Below are positions 16,256 to 28,249 of a DNA stretch of 64,000 nucleotides, one piece after another; position 1 is the stretch's first letter; every line of letters begins with the position of its first letter. This DNA is from DASYLJ01 sp964404165. GTDB lineage: Bacteria; Desulfobacterota; Binatia; DP-6. Under the pieces are notes generated by a model. The model ran no database searches, was not told the DNA's origin, and saw only the letters and a program-made list of their open reading frames with translations. The stretch covers positions 1 to 64,000 of the forward strand of contig CAYOIZ010000005.1 in assembly GCA_964404165.1 (NCBI GenBank), in the 5' to 3' direction. The position numbers were made by a program, and so were the translations under genes.

Positions 16256-18276
16256 CGTCGTCCCACGCGCTTGTGCCTGGGCGGTCGGTACCAGATCGGC
16301 GACGTCCAGGCGCGCTCCTGCGTCACGGGGGTGATGAAGGGATCGGTGGACGCGTCGAAGCAGCAGTTCGCCCACTCGGTGGCCGGATCGGTCGCGGCCT
16401 TCGCCGCCGCCACGGCCGCGCAATCGGCCGCGAACGGATCGACGCCGATCGCCTTGCAGACCCGCGTGCTCCAGCGACAGCTCGGGTTCTCCAGGACGCG
16501 CGCGTAGTAGAACGCCGCCTGCGACGCATCGAACGTCGGATCCTGCCAGACCGTGCAGAGCTCGGCGGCACCCGCACCCGTCGGCGCGCAGGTGTCGGGA
16601 TCGACCCATGCACCGCTGGTCGAATCTCCGGCGACGTCGAAGACCTGCTCGTGCGTGGTGCCGTCGGCGTCGATCCACCCCTTCACGATCTGGATGCGCT
16701 GCAGGTCGGCGCCGGGATGATCCGGCGTGCCGGCGTCCTTCAGGGCCGAGACGAAGAAGCGGAGCGGTCGCCGGCGCTGGCGGCGGGGCAGATCGGCCCC
16801 CATGGGCACGCCCGTGGCGTAGGCGCGCCGGACGGGCAGCCGCTTGCGACAGAGGTTCCTGTTGAATCCCCAGCCACCGAAGAACCGGACCACCGGACGC
16901 GTGCCGCTCGTGCCGTACGTCTCCCGCCGTCGCATCGCCTCGAAGAGCGCGTCGCGGCTGTTCTCTTCCGCCCACAGGACCGTCAGCGCCCCGGGGTTCT
17001 CGTAGATGTGGCGTCCCGAGATGCGCTCGCGCGGCGTGTCGTCCTCGAAGCCGTGCGTACCGGTGAGCTCGTCCTCCTCGACGGCGCCCGGCGTGCCGTT
17101 GTGCGTGTCGGTGCCGCCGACGAACCCGAACTTGAACGGGTTCACCCCGAGGCGGCGCTCGACCTCGAGGCCGCTCTTCAGCACGTTCCGCACCATGTTC
17201 GAGAGCGGAAAGCTCTCGATCGGCACGATCAGCGGCACGCCCGGCACCTGGGCCTGCATCTGCGGCAGGCGATTCTCCCACGCGCACAGCTCGTCCTCGG
17301 TGCCGGCGCCGCGGCCGGCGACGTTGTCGAAGCGACACTCCGAGGCGCCCTTGATCTGCGAGATCTCGACCAGCGGCTCGAAGAACGCGCGCGCCGCCGC
17401 GCTCTCGATGCTCGCCGGCTCGGTGAACATCGTGCCGCCCGAGATGTTGGCGTTGTGCGGGATCGCCAGCACCTCGCACCCCGGCACGCCGTCGATGCAG
17501 GTCTGCTGCAGGGCGCGCCACAGCTCGGGGGCGTTGGTGCCCTGGGTCTCGAAGGCCGAGGTCGGAAACGCCGGCACCTTCTCGTTGCGGAAGATGACGT
17601 TGCGATGGCCGTTGTTGCCGCCGGTGCTGCCCGTGTACTCGTACGCGACGAACGACGTGAAGGTGCATGCCGACGTGCGGTCGTAGGCCGCCTCGGCCGC
17701 CGCCTGGGTCTCGGCCCAGACCGTCGCGGCGCTGCCGTCGCACACGCCGGGCGTGTCGCAGGTGGAGATGTCCCCCAGCTCCGGCGTGATCAGGTTGAGT
17801 CCCCAGAGATCGAACGTCGACAGCCCGAGCGGCGGATCGGCCTCGCCGCGAAACGTCCGGCAGTGGAACGAGTCGTATCCGGGGGCGCCCTCCGTGAGAC
17901 AGATGCGCGTCTCGCCGAAGTACTCGGAATGGTCGGTGACGGCGGTGAAATCGAGCGGCCGGCGGAGCTGGATGGACCGTGTGTCGTCACCGGCGGGCAC
18001 GAGCTTCGACATCCCGCGCGCGAATTCGTAGGCCGCCGTCGGATCGTTCAGGTGGTTCCCGTTGATGTAGGCATCGAACGAGAACGTCGTGTGGACGTGC
18101 AGGTCGCCGAAGAACGGGCGGCGGAAGCGATCGGCGCTGGCGCAGGGCTCGCGGACCTCCGTCCGACGGAAGGGCGTGCGGTCGGCGGCCCGAGCCGGTG
18201 TGGGGAAAGCCGCCGGGAGCGCGGCGACCGCGACGGCGAGCAGACAGCAGCGCGAGAGCCGACCTGGATGCGCCAT
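16252..18276 (-). CDS. Exported DUF3604 protein (PHP-like metal-dependent fold)
   Basis: 674 aa from ATG 18276 with a signal peptide (about 1-29, ending TPARA). DUF3604 resembles PHP phosphoesterases: GDLHVHTTFSFDA (about 57-69) and VTDHSEYFGE (about 118-128) supply His/Asp metal ligands, and HNANISGG and GGTDTHNG occur later. Cys residues are frequent near the C-terminus. It is annotated widely as unknown; a periplasmic hydrolase needing divalent metal is a fair guess. First gene of a three-gene operon with a parvulin and a HupE-type metal-associated membrane protein, which fits a metalloenzyme plus its folding and metal-supply factors (inference). Confidence 0.88.
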   Translation of the reverse strand: MAHPGRLSRCCLLAVAVAALPAAFPTPARAADRTPFRRTEVREPCASADRFRRPFFGDLHVHTTFSFDAYINGNHLNDPTAAYEFARGMSKLVPAGDDTRSIQLRRPLDFTAVTDHSEYFGETRICLTEGAPGYDSFHCRTFRGEADPPLGLSTFDLWGLNLITPELGDISTCDTPGVCDGSAATVWAETQAAAEAAYDRTSACTFTSFVAYEYTGSTGGNNGHRNVIFRNEKVPAFPTSAFETQGTNAPELWRALQQTCIDGVPGCEVLAIPHNANISGGTMFTEPASIESAAARAFFEPLVEISQIKGASECRFDNVAGRGAGTEDELCAWENRLPQMQAQVPGVPLIVPIESFPLSNMVRNVLKSGLEVERRLGVNPFKFGFVGGTDTHNGTPGAVEEDELTGTHGFEDDTPRERISGRHIYENPGALTVLWAEENSRDALFEAMRRRETYGTSGTRPVVRFFGGWGFNRNLCRKRLPVRRAYATGVPMGADLPRRQRRRPLRFFVSALKDAGTPDHPGADLQRIQIVKGWIDADGTTHEQVFDVAGDSTSGAWVDPDTCAPTGAGAAELCTVWQDPTFDASQAAFYYARVLENPSCRWSTRVCKAIGVDPFAADCAAVAAAKAATDPATEWANCCFDASTDPFITPVTQERAWTSPIWYRPPRHKRVGRR

Positions 18277-18361
18277 GGCATCGGAGTATCGGCGATCCGG
18301 ACCCGGGATGGACCGGGAGATCTCCCGGTTTTTCGCGGCGCCGTCGCGGTGACCGTCCGCG

Positions 18362-18706
18362 CTACCGCCGCGGCGTCTCGGCCGCGCTGGCGCACGCGAT
18401 GCACGACGTGATCTCCGGCGTCGCCGCCAGGCGCGCCGGCGCGATCGCCTTCCCACAGCGCGCGCACAGGCCGTAGGTCCCCTCGTCGAGTCGCAGCAAC
18501 GCCGCATGCAGCTGCTGCAGGCGGCCGCGCCCTTCGGCGTCGAGCGCCTCGAGCACGTCGTCGTTCGCCCGCACGACCGCGTCCTCCTTCGAGTCGCCCT
18601 CGAGCGGCGTCCGCTCCCGCCGCAGGCTGCTCTCCACGCGGCCATGGCGGCGCATCAACTCGGCGAGCTGTGTCTGCAGCTGCTTGCGAATCTCGTTGGT
18701 GTCCAT
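18362..18706 (-). CDS. DksA/TraR-family C4 zinc-finger protein
   Basis: 114 aa from ATG 18706, with AAGGGGGA upstream. Residues 1-75 form a helical hairpin; the C-terminal zinc finger reads CARCGKAI (about 82) and CIACA (about 103), matching the TraR/DksA C4 pattern. The family binds RNA polymerase's secondary channel or acts as general stress protein (YocK-like). The coiled-coil tip carries SKEDAVVRANDD, not the classical DxxDxA of E. coli DksA that I can recognise. It lies 11 bp downstream of the macro-domain gene, probably in one transcript. Confidence 0.85.
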   Translation of the reverse strand: MDTNEIRKQLQTQLAELMRRHGRVESSLRRERTPLEGDSKEDAVVRANDDVLEALDAEGRGRLQQLHAALLRLDEGTYGLCARCGKAIAPARLAATPEITSCIACASAAETPRR

Positions 18707-18717
18707 CGTGTCCCCCT

Positions 18718-19197
18718 TCACTCGTCGCCGGCCCGGCCGGCCTCGTAGGTGGTGTAGACCCAGACCGGGATCTCGAGACTCCCGAGGTGCTTCTGCACGA
18801 GCGGCCAGACGTCGTCCCACGCGAGCCCGCCGACGCCGGTCGCCAGGCGCGGCAGCGCCACGCTCGCGAATCCTTCCGCCTCGACGGTGTGGCGCAGCGC
18901 GCGCAGGGCGGCGTTCACGTGCTCCAACGTCGCCGCGCCGGGACGGGCGCCGTGGCCGTAGGCTTCACCCTGCGTGAAGAGATTGGCGACGCGCACCCCC
19001 GGACCTCCCCACAGCCACAGGCCCCCGCTGGCGGGATGATGGACGTGGCAGAAATGCCGGAAATCCTTGTAGAGCGCGGGCCACCGCTCGCGGATGCCGA
19101 GTGCCAGGCCCTGGCCGAAATCGTCGTTGGGCGCCACGCCGTGCGCCAGCACGGCGGCTCTGGACAGCAGGATGTCTCCCCGGACCTCATGAATCAT
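18718..19197 (-). CDS. Macro domain protein (ADP-ribose-binding)
   Basis: 159 aa, a stand-alone macro domain. Ligand-site motifs: GDILLSRAAVLAHGVAPNDDFGQGLA (split here as GDILLS and NDDFGQGLA), VANLFTQ, and LPRLATGVGGLAWDDVW. Relatives remove ADP-ribose from proteins or hydrolyse ADP-ribose 1''-phosphate. ATG 19197 is chosen; a GTG directly precedes it at 19200. It is followed by the DksA/TraR protein in a likely two-gene operon. Confidence 0.85.
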   Translation of the reverse strand: MIHEVRGDILLSRAAVLAHGVAPNDDFGQGLALGIRERWPALYKDFRHFCHVHHPASGGLWLWGGPGVRVANLFTQGEAYGHGARPGAATLEHVNAALRALRHTVEAEGFASVALPRLATGVGGLAWDDVWPLVQKHLGSLEIPVWVYTTYEAGRAGDE

Positions 19198-19344
19198 CAC
19201 GCATCTCCGTCTTCCCGTCGTCGCGAACGTCGCGAGGCCGTGTTCCCAGTTCCGCTACTCGAGGGCCCTCGGACGCACGTCCACGCGTGCGTCGCACCCC
19301 TGAAAGCAATCGGGCGGCCATGGCGGCCTACCCGTTCGCGACGA

Positions 19345-20160
19345 TCAGCTCGCCATCCAGCGGGCCATGCGGCGGCCCCAGTCGACGATCGAGTCGGCCA
19401 TCCCCGGCGCCAGCGCCGCGAGCTTCTCCAGGGTGGCGGCACCCGGCGGGACGGAGATCTCCGTCAGCCGGAAGCGGACGGCGGCGAAGATCGCCCACAC
19501 CACCCATGCCGGCGGCATGTTGAGCGCCGCGGGCCAGATGTCGATGAACCCCGGGTCGACACCGTCGCCGGTCACCATGGGGGTGTCGACCACGCCGGGC
19601 AGGACGAGCCCGACGTGGAGGTGGCTGTGCTGCAGCTCGGTGCGGAGCGCCTCGGTCAGACCGACCAGCGCGAACTTGGTGGCGCAGTAGCCCCCCAACG
19701 GGGTGACGCCGCGACGCCCTGCCAGCGAGTCGACGTTCACGATGCTGCCGGCGTCGCGCGGCTGCATGCAGCGCACCGCCTCCTGCATCACGAACAGCGC
19801 CCCGAAGAGGTTCACGCGCAGCATGGCGTCGAGGTCGGTCGCGCGTAGGTCGACGACGGCCGACGGCAGCAGCAGGCCGGCGTTGTTCACCACGACGTCG
19901 ACCGGCCCCAGCTCCGCCACCGTCCGCGCGAAGCAGGCACGGACCTGCTCCTCGGACGTGACGTCGGTGGCGACCGCCAGCAGCCGCCCCGTGTGCGGCG
20001 GCGCGCCGCGGATCACGTCGGCGAGGACGTCGGCCCGGCGCGCCACCAGCGCCACGTGCGCACCCTCGGCGGCGAAGGCGAGCGCGGTGGCGCGGCCGAT
20101 GCCGCTCGACGCGCCGGTGACGAGGACGACCCGGTCGCGAAACCCGTCGAGCCAGCTCAC
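19345..20160 (-). CDS. Short-chain dehydrogenase/reductase
   Basis: 271 aa from GTG 20160, overlapping the stop of the hydrolase gene (GTGA). Classical SDR features: VVLVTGASSGIGRA (about 11-24), NNAG near 89, a Ser in NVDSLAGRRG and the catalytic YCATK (Tyr and Lys). NADP preference is suggested by the Arg-Arg in ALVARRADV. The substrate is unknown; the operon with wax ester synthase and an SCP2-like/hydrolase fusion suggests a lipid or fatty aldehyde/ketone. Confidence 0.85.
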   Translation of the reverse strand: MSWLDGFRDRVVLVTGASSGIGRATALAFAAEGAHVALVARRADVLADVIRGAPPHTGRLLAVATDVTSEEQVRACFARTVAELGPVDVVVNNAGLLLPSAVVDLRATDLDAMLRVNLFGALFVMQEAVRCMQPRDAGSIVNVDSLAGRRGVTPLGGYCATKFALVGLTEALRTELQHSHLHVGLVLPGVVDTPMVTGDGVDPGFIDIWPAALNMPPAWVVWAIFAAVRFRLTEISVPPGAATLEKLAALAPGMADSIVDWGRRMARWMAS

Positions 20161-21371
20161 GGCCGTGGCTCGCGGAGGAACGCCCGCACGAGCGCGTGGG
20201 TCCGCTCCGGCCACTCGAACTGCGGCACGTGCCCGCAGTCGTCGAGGACGATGGATCGCGCATCGGGCACGGCGTGCTCGACGTGCGGCGCGAAGCGCGA
20301 CGGGACGAGCTGATCGCGATCGCCCCAGAGGAACAGGGCCGGTCGCGAGAGCGCGCGCAGGCGTTCCCAGAAGCCGTCCTCGCCATGCGCCTCTTCGAGG
20401 TAGATCTGCCGCGCCGCCGAGACGAAGGCGACGCGGCCGGGCGCGCTCGAGAACACGCGCATGAATTCGTCGGCCGCGGCGTCGTACCAGGCGTCGCGCA
20501 GGCGCTCCGGACGCGAGAACATCATCCGCAGCGACGCCATCACGATCGGCCGCGGCACCCGGAGCGGCATCGCGGCGAGCTCGGCGGCCAGCAGGCGCAC
20601 CAGCGTCGTCGCCTCGCGAAAGCGCTTGAAGGCGAGCGACGGCGCGTAGAGGACGAGGCGATCCACCCGCTCCGGCATGCGCAACGCGGCCTCGATGGCG
20701 ATGCGACCGCCCATGGAGTTGCCGACGAGGATCGCGCGCTCGATCCCGAGCGCATCGAGATACGCCTCGAGCCAGCCGGCGAAGAACCCGGGGTCGTACA
20801 CCGCGGCCGGCTTCGCCGTATCACCGAAGCCGGGCAGATCGGGGGCGAGGACGCGGTGGTCGACGGCCAGCTCGACGAGCGTGGGCAGCATCGATGCGTT
20901 CGTCGCCCCGAGCCCGTGCAGCAGGACGACCGGGGGTCCCGCGCCCGCCTCGAGGGTGAAGGTGTCGACACCCGCGGCCACGACCGAGTGCGCCCGCGGG
21001 AACGTGACGGGCCGGTCGTTTCCGCCGGTGGCGTCGAGCCGGAGGGCCAGCGCCAGGTTGCCGCGGATGACGAGTCGCCCGTCGAGGAACGCCCACGCTC
21101 CCGGCGTGACGCCCTCCACCACCTCCGTCAGCGTGGCGGCGTCGGCACGGATGAGGGTGTCGTAGAACGGCGTCCGTCCCGAGACGAGTCGCATGTGTGC
21201 GCCGTCGACGAGCATCGTCCAGGCGACGGCGCCGGTGTCGAAGATGACGGTGGCCCGTTGCCCGTCGGCCACGGGCGACGACGCCGTCAGGCGCCGCTCG
21301 AGCCCCCGCGCCAGCCGGTCCGACGGCGAGGGCAGCTCCATGTAGGTCGGGAGTTGGGGCCTCCCGCTCAC
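20157..21371 (-). CDS. SCP2-like domain fused to alpha/beta hydrolase
   Basis: 404 aa from GTG 21371, overlapping the previous stop (GTGA); Met11 is an alternative start. Residues about 25-125 have an SCP2 sterol-carrier-like pattern: WTMLVDGAHMRLVSG, TLIRADAATLTEVVEG, then AFLDGRLVIRGNLALA. Residues about 135-400 are an alpha/beta hydrolase: oxyanion LLHGLGAT, nucleophile GNSMGGRIA, acid LWGDRDQLV, and His in DDCGHVPQFE. A lipid-binding module joined to an esterase-like enzyme suits an acyl ester or sterol-like substrate. Middle gene of a lipid operon. Confidence 0.8.
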   Translation of the reverse strand: MSGRPQLPTYMELPSPSDRLARGLERRLTASSPVADGQRATVIFDTGAVAWTMLVDGAHMRLVSGRTPFYDTLIRADAATLTEVVEGVTPGAWAFLDGRLVIRGNLALALRLDATGGNDRPVTFPRAHSVVAAGVDTFTLEAGAGPPVVLLHGLGATNASMLPTLVELAVDHRVLAPDLPGFGDTAKPAAVYDPGFFAGWLEAYLDALGIERAILVGNSMGGRIAIEAALRMPERVDRLVLYAPSLAFKRFREATTLVRLLAAELAAMPLRVPRPIVMASLRMMFSRPERLRDAWYDAAADEFMRVFSSAPGRVAFVSAARQIYLEEAHGEDGFWERLRALSRPALFLWGDRDQLVPSRFAPHVEHAVPDARSIVLDDCGHVPQFEWPERTHALVRAFLREPRP

Positions 21372-22789
21372 GAGGCCTCCTGCGCCGCGGGGTGCTCCTC
21401 GGTACCCAGCTGCGCCGTGGCGCACAGCGCCTCGTACTCCTGCTGCACGCCGTCGATCAGCTCGTGCACGTCGGGCAGGACGTCCCAGTCCGTGTTGAGC
21501 CCCCAGTAGAGCCGACCGTCGTAGCTGAACAGCGCCACGCCCAGTGCCTGATTCTGGAACAACGGCACCAGCGGATAGCACGCGGTCATGCGCGCGCCCA
21601 GGACGTGCACGGGGAACGGCGGTCCGGGGACGTTGGTCACGACGATGTTGTACGGACGCGACAGTGCGGTGAGGCGCGCGAACTCGGTGAACAGGGTGGT
21701 GAAGGTGCGATCGCTGAGCTCCTCGAGCGCGTGCATGCCCTCGGCCTGCGACGACGTCTTCGCACGCCGGGTCTCGGCCACGACGCGCGCGAGACGCCGG
21801 CGCGGGTCGCGCTCCTCGAGCGGCAGGCGGACCACCATCATGGCCACCTGGTTGCCGACGTGGCCGCGGGTGGCGTCGGTGCGCACGTTCACCGGAACCA
21901 TGGCGCGGAAGTCGAGGCCGTCGACGGGGACGCCACGTCGGACGAGGAACCGCCCGAGGGCGCCGGCGAGCATCGCCAGCACCACGTCGTTCACCGTACC
22001 GCCGAGCCGGGTGCGCACCTCCTTCAGGACGTGCAGATCCATGATCGTCCAGTCGAAACGCCGGTGCGGTCCGATCGGCACGTTGAGCGGCGTCGACGAC
22101 GCGCTGCGGAGGCCGGTCTCGAGCGCGGTCGCCAACCCGCCCACGACGCGCGGCAGGGCGCGCAGCGTGCTGCACGGGGCCGCCATCACGTCGCGGACCA
22201 GTCCGAGCGGCGCCGCCACGCGGTGCAGCAGCTCGCTGCCCAGCAGGGCCAGGGGTGACGGCTGCGGGCGGGGGATCCAGCGTGGCGGCGGCTCGTCGAG
22301 CCGGGGGTCGTGGTCCGGGGTGGGCCGCATGATCGCCCCGGTGAGCTCGACGCTGCCGACGCCGTCGATCATGCAGTGGTGGGCCTTGGAGATGATCGCC
22401 ACGCGACCGTCCACCAGGCCCTCGACCATCCACATCTCCCAGAGCGGCTTCCCGCGGTCGAGCTGCTGCGACATGATCCGCCCCACGAGTCGCTTGAGCT
22501 GCCGCTCGTCGCCCGGCTGCGGCAGGCGGGTGTGCCGGAGGTGGTACCCGAGGTTGAAGCGCTCGTCGTCCACCCACACCGGCTGTCCGACGAGCGGGAC
22601 GCGCACGATACGCTGGCGGTAGCGCGGCACCCGGTGCAGGGTCGCCTCCATCAGGTGATGCACGGCGTCGATGCCGACCTCGCCATCGAAGACGGCGACG
22701 GCCCCGATGTGCATGTGGGAGCTGGCGTCCTCGAGCTCGAGGAAGCTGTCGTCCAGCGCCGAGAGCCGCTCGTGATGGGAGTAGGCCAT
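21368..22789 (-). CDS. Wax ester synthase / diacylglycerol acyltransferase (WS/DGAT)
   Basis: 473 aa, a typical length. GGAGAGA precedes ATG 22789. The acyltransferase motif HHxxxDG is intact as HHCMIDG near residue 136. Further family blocks are LSALDDSFLELED at the N-terminus, NDVVLAMLAGALGRFL in the middle, and NIVVTNVPGPPFPV near residue 385. It joins acyl-CoA to fatty alcohols or diacylglycerol to make wax esters or triacylglycerol stores. It leads the hydrolase-SDR operon and diverges from nifJ. Confidence 0.92.
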   Translation of the reverse strand: MAYSHHERLSALDDSFLELEDASSHMHIGAVAVFDGEVGIDAVHHLMEATLHRVPRYRQRIVRVPLVGQPVWVDDERFNLGYHLRHTRLPQPGDERQLKRLVGRIMSQQLDRGKPLWEMWMVEGLVDGRVAIISKAHHCMIDGVGSVELTGAIMRPTPDHDPRLDEPPPRWIPRPQPSPLALLGSELLHRVAAPLGLVRDVMAAPCSTLRALPRVVGGLATALETGLRSASSTPLNVPIGPHRRFDWTIMDLHVLKEVRTRLGGTVNDVVLAMLAGALGRFLVRRGVPVDGLDFRAMVPVNVRTDATRGHVGNQVAMMVVRLPLEERDPRRRLARVVAETRRAKTSSQAEGMHALEELSDRTFTTLFTEFARLTALSRPYNIVVTNVPGPPFPVHVLGARMTACYPLVPLFQNQALGVALFSYDGRLYWGLNTDWDVLPDVHELIDGVQQEYEALCATAQLGTEEHPAAQEAS

Positions 22790-22941
22790 GGATCTCTCCA
22801 GAGCAACGCGCATTCCAGCGCCAGAGGACGACGGCCGGCCCGGACATTCCCAAGCCTGCGTCGCAGCGGGTGGTCGTCGTCACGACGATGGGAACGCCCC
22901 GCCCCCACCACGGTCGCACGGAGTGGAATGGTCGTTGCTGC

Positions 22942-26522
<3,581 letters not shown>

Positions 26523-26523
<1 letters not shown>

Positions 26524-27584
26524 TGGACCTCTCGACCACCTGGCTCGGCCTGCGGCTGCCGCATCCGCTGATGCCCGGCGCCTCGCCGCTGGTCGACGAT
26601 CTCGACAGCGTGCGACGCCTCGAGGACGCGGGGGCGGCGGCCATCGTCATGCACTCGCTGTTCGAGGAGCAGATCACGCACGAGCAGCTCTCGACGTTCC
26701 ACGCCACCGAGTCGCACGCCGAGTCGTTCGCCGAGGCGACGAGCTACTTCCCGGCACCCGCGGAGCTGGTGCTCGGCCCCGAGGAGTATCTGGGCCAGCT
26801 GCGGCGCGTGCGCGCGGCGGTGTCGGTGCCGGTGGTCGGGTCGCTCAACGGGTTCACGCCCGGCGGCTGGCTCGAGTACGCGCGCCTCATCGAGCAGGCC
26901 GGCGCCCACGCGCTCGAGCTCAACGTCTGGCACCTGTCGGTCGATCCCGACGAGTCGGCGGCGGCGATCGAGGACCGGACCGTCGACATGGTGGCCGCCG
27001 TCGCGGGTGCCGTCCGGATTCCCGTCGCGGTGAAGCTGTCGCCGCACTACACGGCGCCGCTCCACCTGGCACGACGGCTGGTCGCGGCCGGCGCACGCGG
27101 GCTCGTGCTGTTCAATCGCTTCCTCGATCCCGAGATCGACGTCGAGGCGCTCGAGGTGCGACCCGCGCTGCGGCTCTCGGCGCCCGAGGAGCTGCCGATG
27201 CGGCTGCGCTGGCTCGCCATCATGGCGGGGCGCGTGCCGGCGTCGCTGGCCGTCACCGGCGGCGTGCACGGCGTCGTCGACGTGGTGCGCGCGTCGATGG
27301 CGGGCGCGCACGCGGTGCAGATGGTGTCGGCGCTGTTGCGTCGCGGACCCGCGCACCTGGGCGTCGTCCGCGACGAGCTGGCGCGCTGGCTCGAGCAGCA
27401 CGAGTACGATTCGCTGGCGCAGCTCCAGGGCAGCATGTCGCTCGAGCGCAGCCCCGACCCGGCCGGATTCCTGCGCGCGAACTACGTGCGCATCCTGCAG
27501 AGCTGGTCGCCGCTCGCCGCTACCACTCCAGCGTCGGCAGCTCCCGGAACACCTTCCGCACGCCGTCCCGCCAGTCCCCGCTGA
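26523..27584 (+). CDS. Dihydroorotate dehydrogenase-like flavoprotein
   Basis: 353 aa; the ATG shares its A with the nifJ stop (TGATG). Residues 1-330 form a DHOD-like TIM barrel: NVWHLSVDP, VAVKLSPHY, GLVLFNRFLDP and AVTGGVHGVVDVVRA, the last for FMN phosphate. The genes next to nifJ of this type are called DHOD-like and probably are not the pyrimidine enzyme. The last 20 residues (ATTPASAAPG and following) are low complexity and lie antisense to the end of the Anbu gene (65-bp overlap), so the C-terminus may be a run-on extension. Confidence 0.85.
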
Positions 27585-28248
27585 GCTTCATGAAGTAGGC
27601 GTCGCCCTGGTCGAAGCGACGTCGCTTGCGGACCGCGAACGTGTCGCGCTCGTAGCACACCAGGTCGATGGGCATCCCCACCGACAGGTTGCTGCGCATG
27701 GTCGAGTCGAACGACACCAGAATGCATTTGGTGGCGTCGGCGAGCGTGGTGGTGGGCGAGATCACGCGGTCGATGATCGGCTTGCCGTACTTGGCTTCGC
27801 CGGTCTGCAGGAACGGCGTGTCGGCGCCCGCCTCGATGAAGTTGCCCTCGGCGTAGACGCGGAACAGGCGCGGCGGCTCGCCCTTGATCTGTCCCCCGAC
27901 GATGAACGAGGCGTTGAACGCGATCGGGCCGCCCTCGAGGAAGGGCGCGTCGCGCCGCTCGATGTCGCGCACGGCGTCCGACACCAGTACCGCCGCGTCG
28001 AACATGGTGCGAGCGGTCCAGAGGTTCGGCGCCCCGTCCGTGGCATCGCCGCGCTGCTTCAGCACGTTGATGACGGCCTGCGTGCCCGCCAGGTTGCCCG
28101 AGCTGAGCAGGACGAGGACGCGATCGTCGGGCCGCTCGAACACGGTCATCTTGCAGAACGTGGCGAAGTTGTCGATGCCGGCGTTGGTACGCGAGTCCGA
28201 CGCGAGCACGAGGCCGTCCTGGAGCAGGACCCCGACACAGTACGTCAT
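27520..28248 (-). CDS. Anbu, proteasome-like peptidase
   Basis: 242 aa. The start MTYCVGVLLQDGLVLASDSR is the Anbu hallmark; Met removal exposes Thr1, the expected Ntn nucleophile. Residues RTNAGIDNFATFCK follow the family pattern, and length matches Anbu (about 240). Anbu forms proteasome-related open-ring assemblies with unclear activity. It lies 1 nt downstream of a transglutaminase gene, as in known Anbu operons, but the usual alpha-E (DUF403) and circularly permuted ATP-grasp partners are absent here. It is convergent with, and overlaps, the DHOD-like gene. Confidence 0.93.
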   Translation of the reverse strand: MTYCVGVLLQDGLVLASDSRTNAGIDNFATFCKMTVFERPDDRVLVLLSSGNLAGTQAVINVLKQRGDATDGAPNLWTARTMFDAAVLVSDAVRDIERRDAPFLEGGPIAFNASFIVGGQIKGEPPRLFRVYAEGNFIEAGADTPFLQTGEAKYGKPIIDRVISPTTTLADATKCILVSFDSTMRSNLSVGMPIDLVCYERDTFAVRKRRRFDQGDAYFMKLSGDWRDGVRKVFRELPTLEW

Positions 28249-28249
28249 C

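Noticed and set aside
22874..22888. Odd palindrome TCGTCGT-C-ACGACGA between the WS/DGAT and nifJ genes
   Set aside because: TCG/ACG runs are very common in this genome by codon use, and no loop is available for a hairpin; not distinctive.
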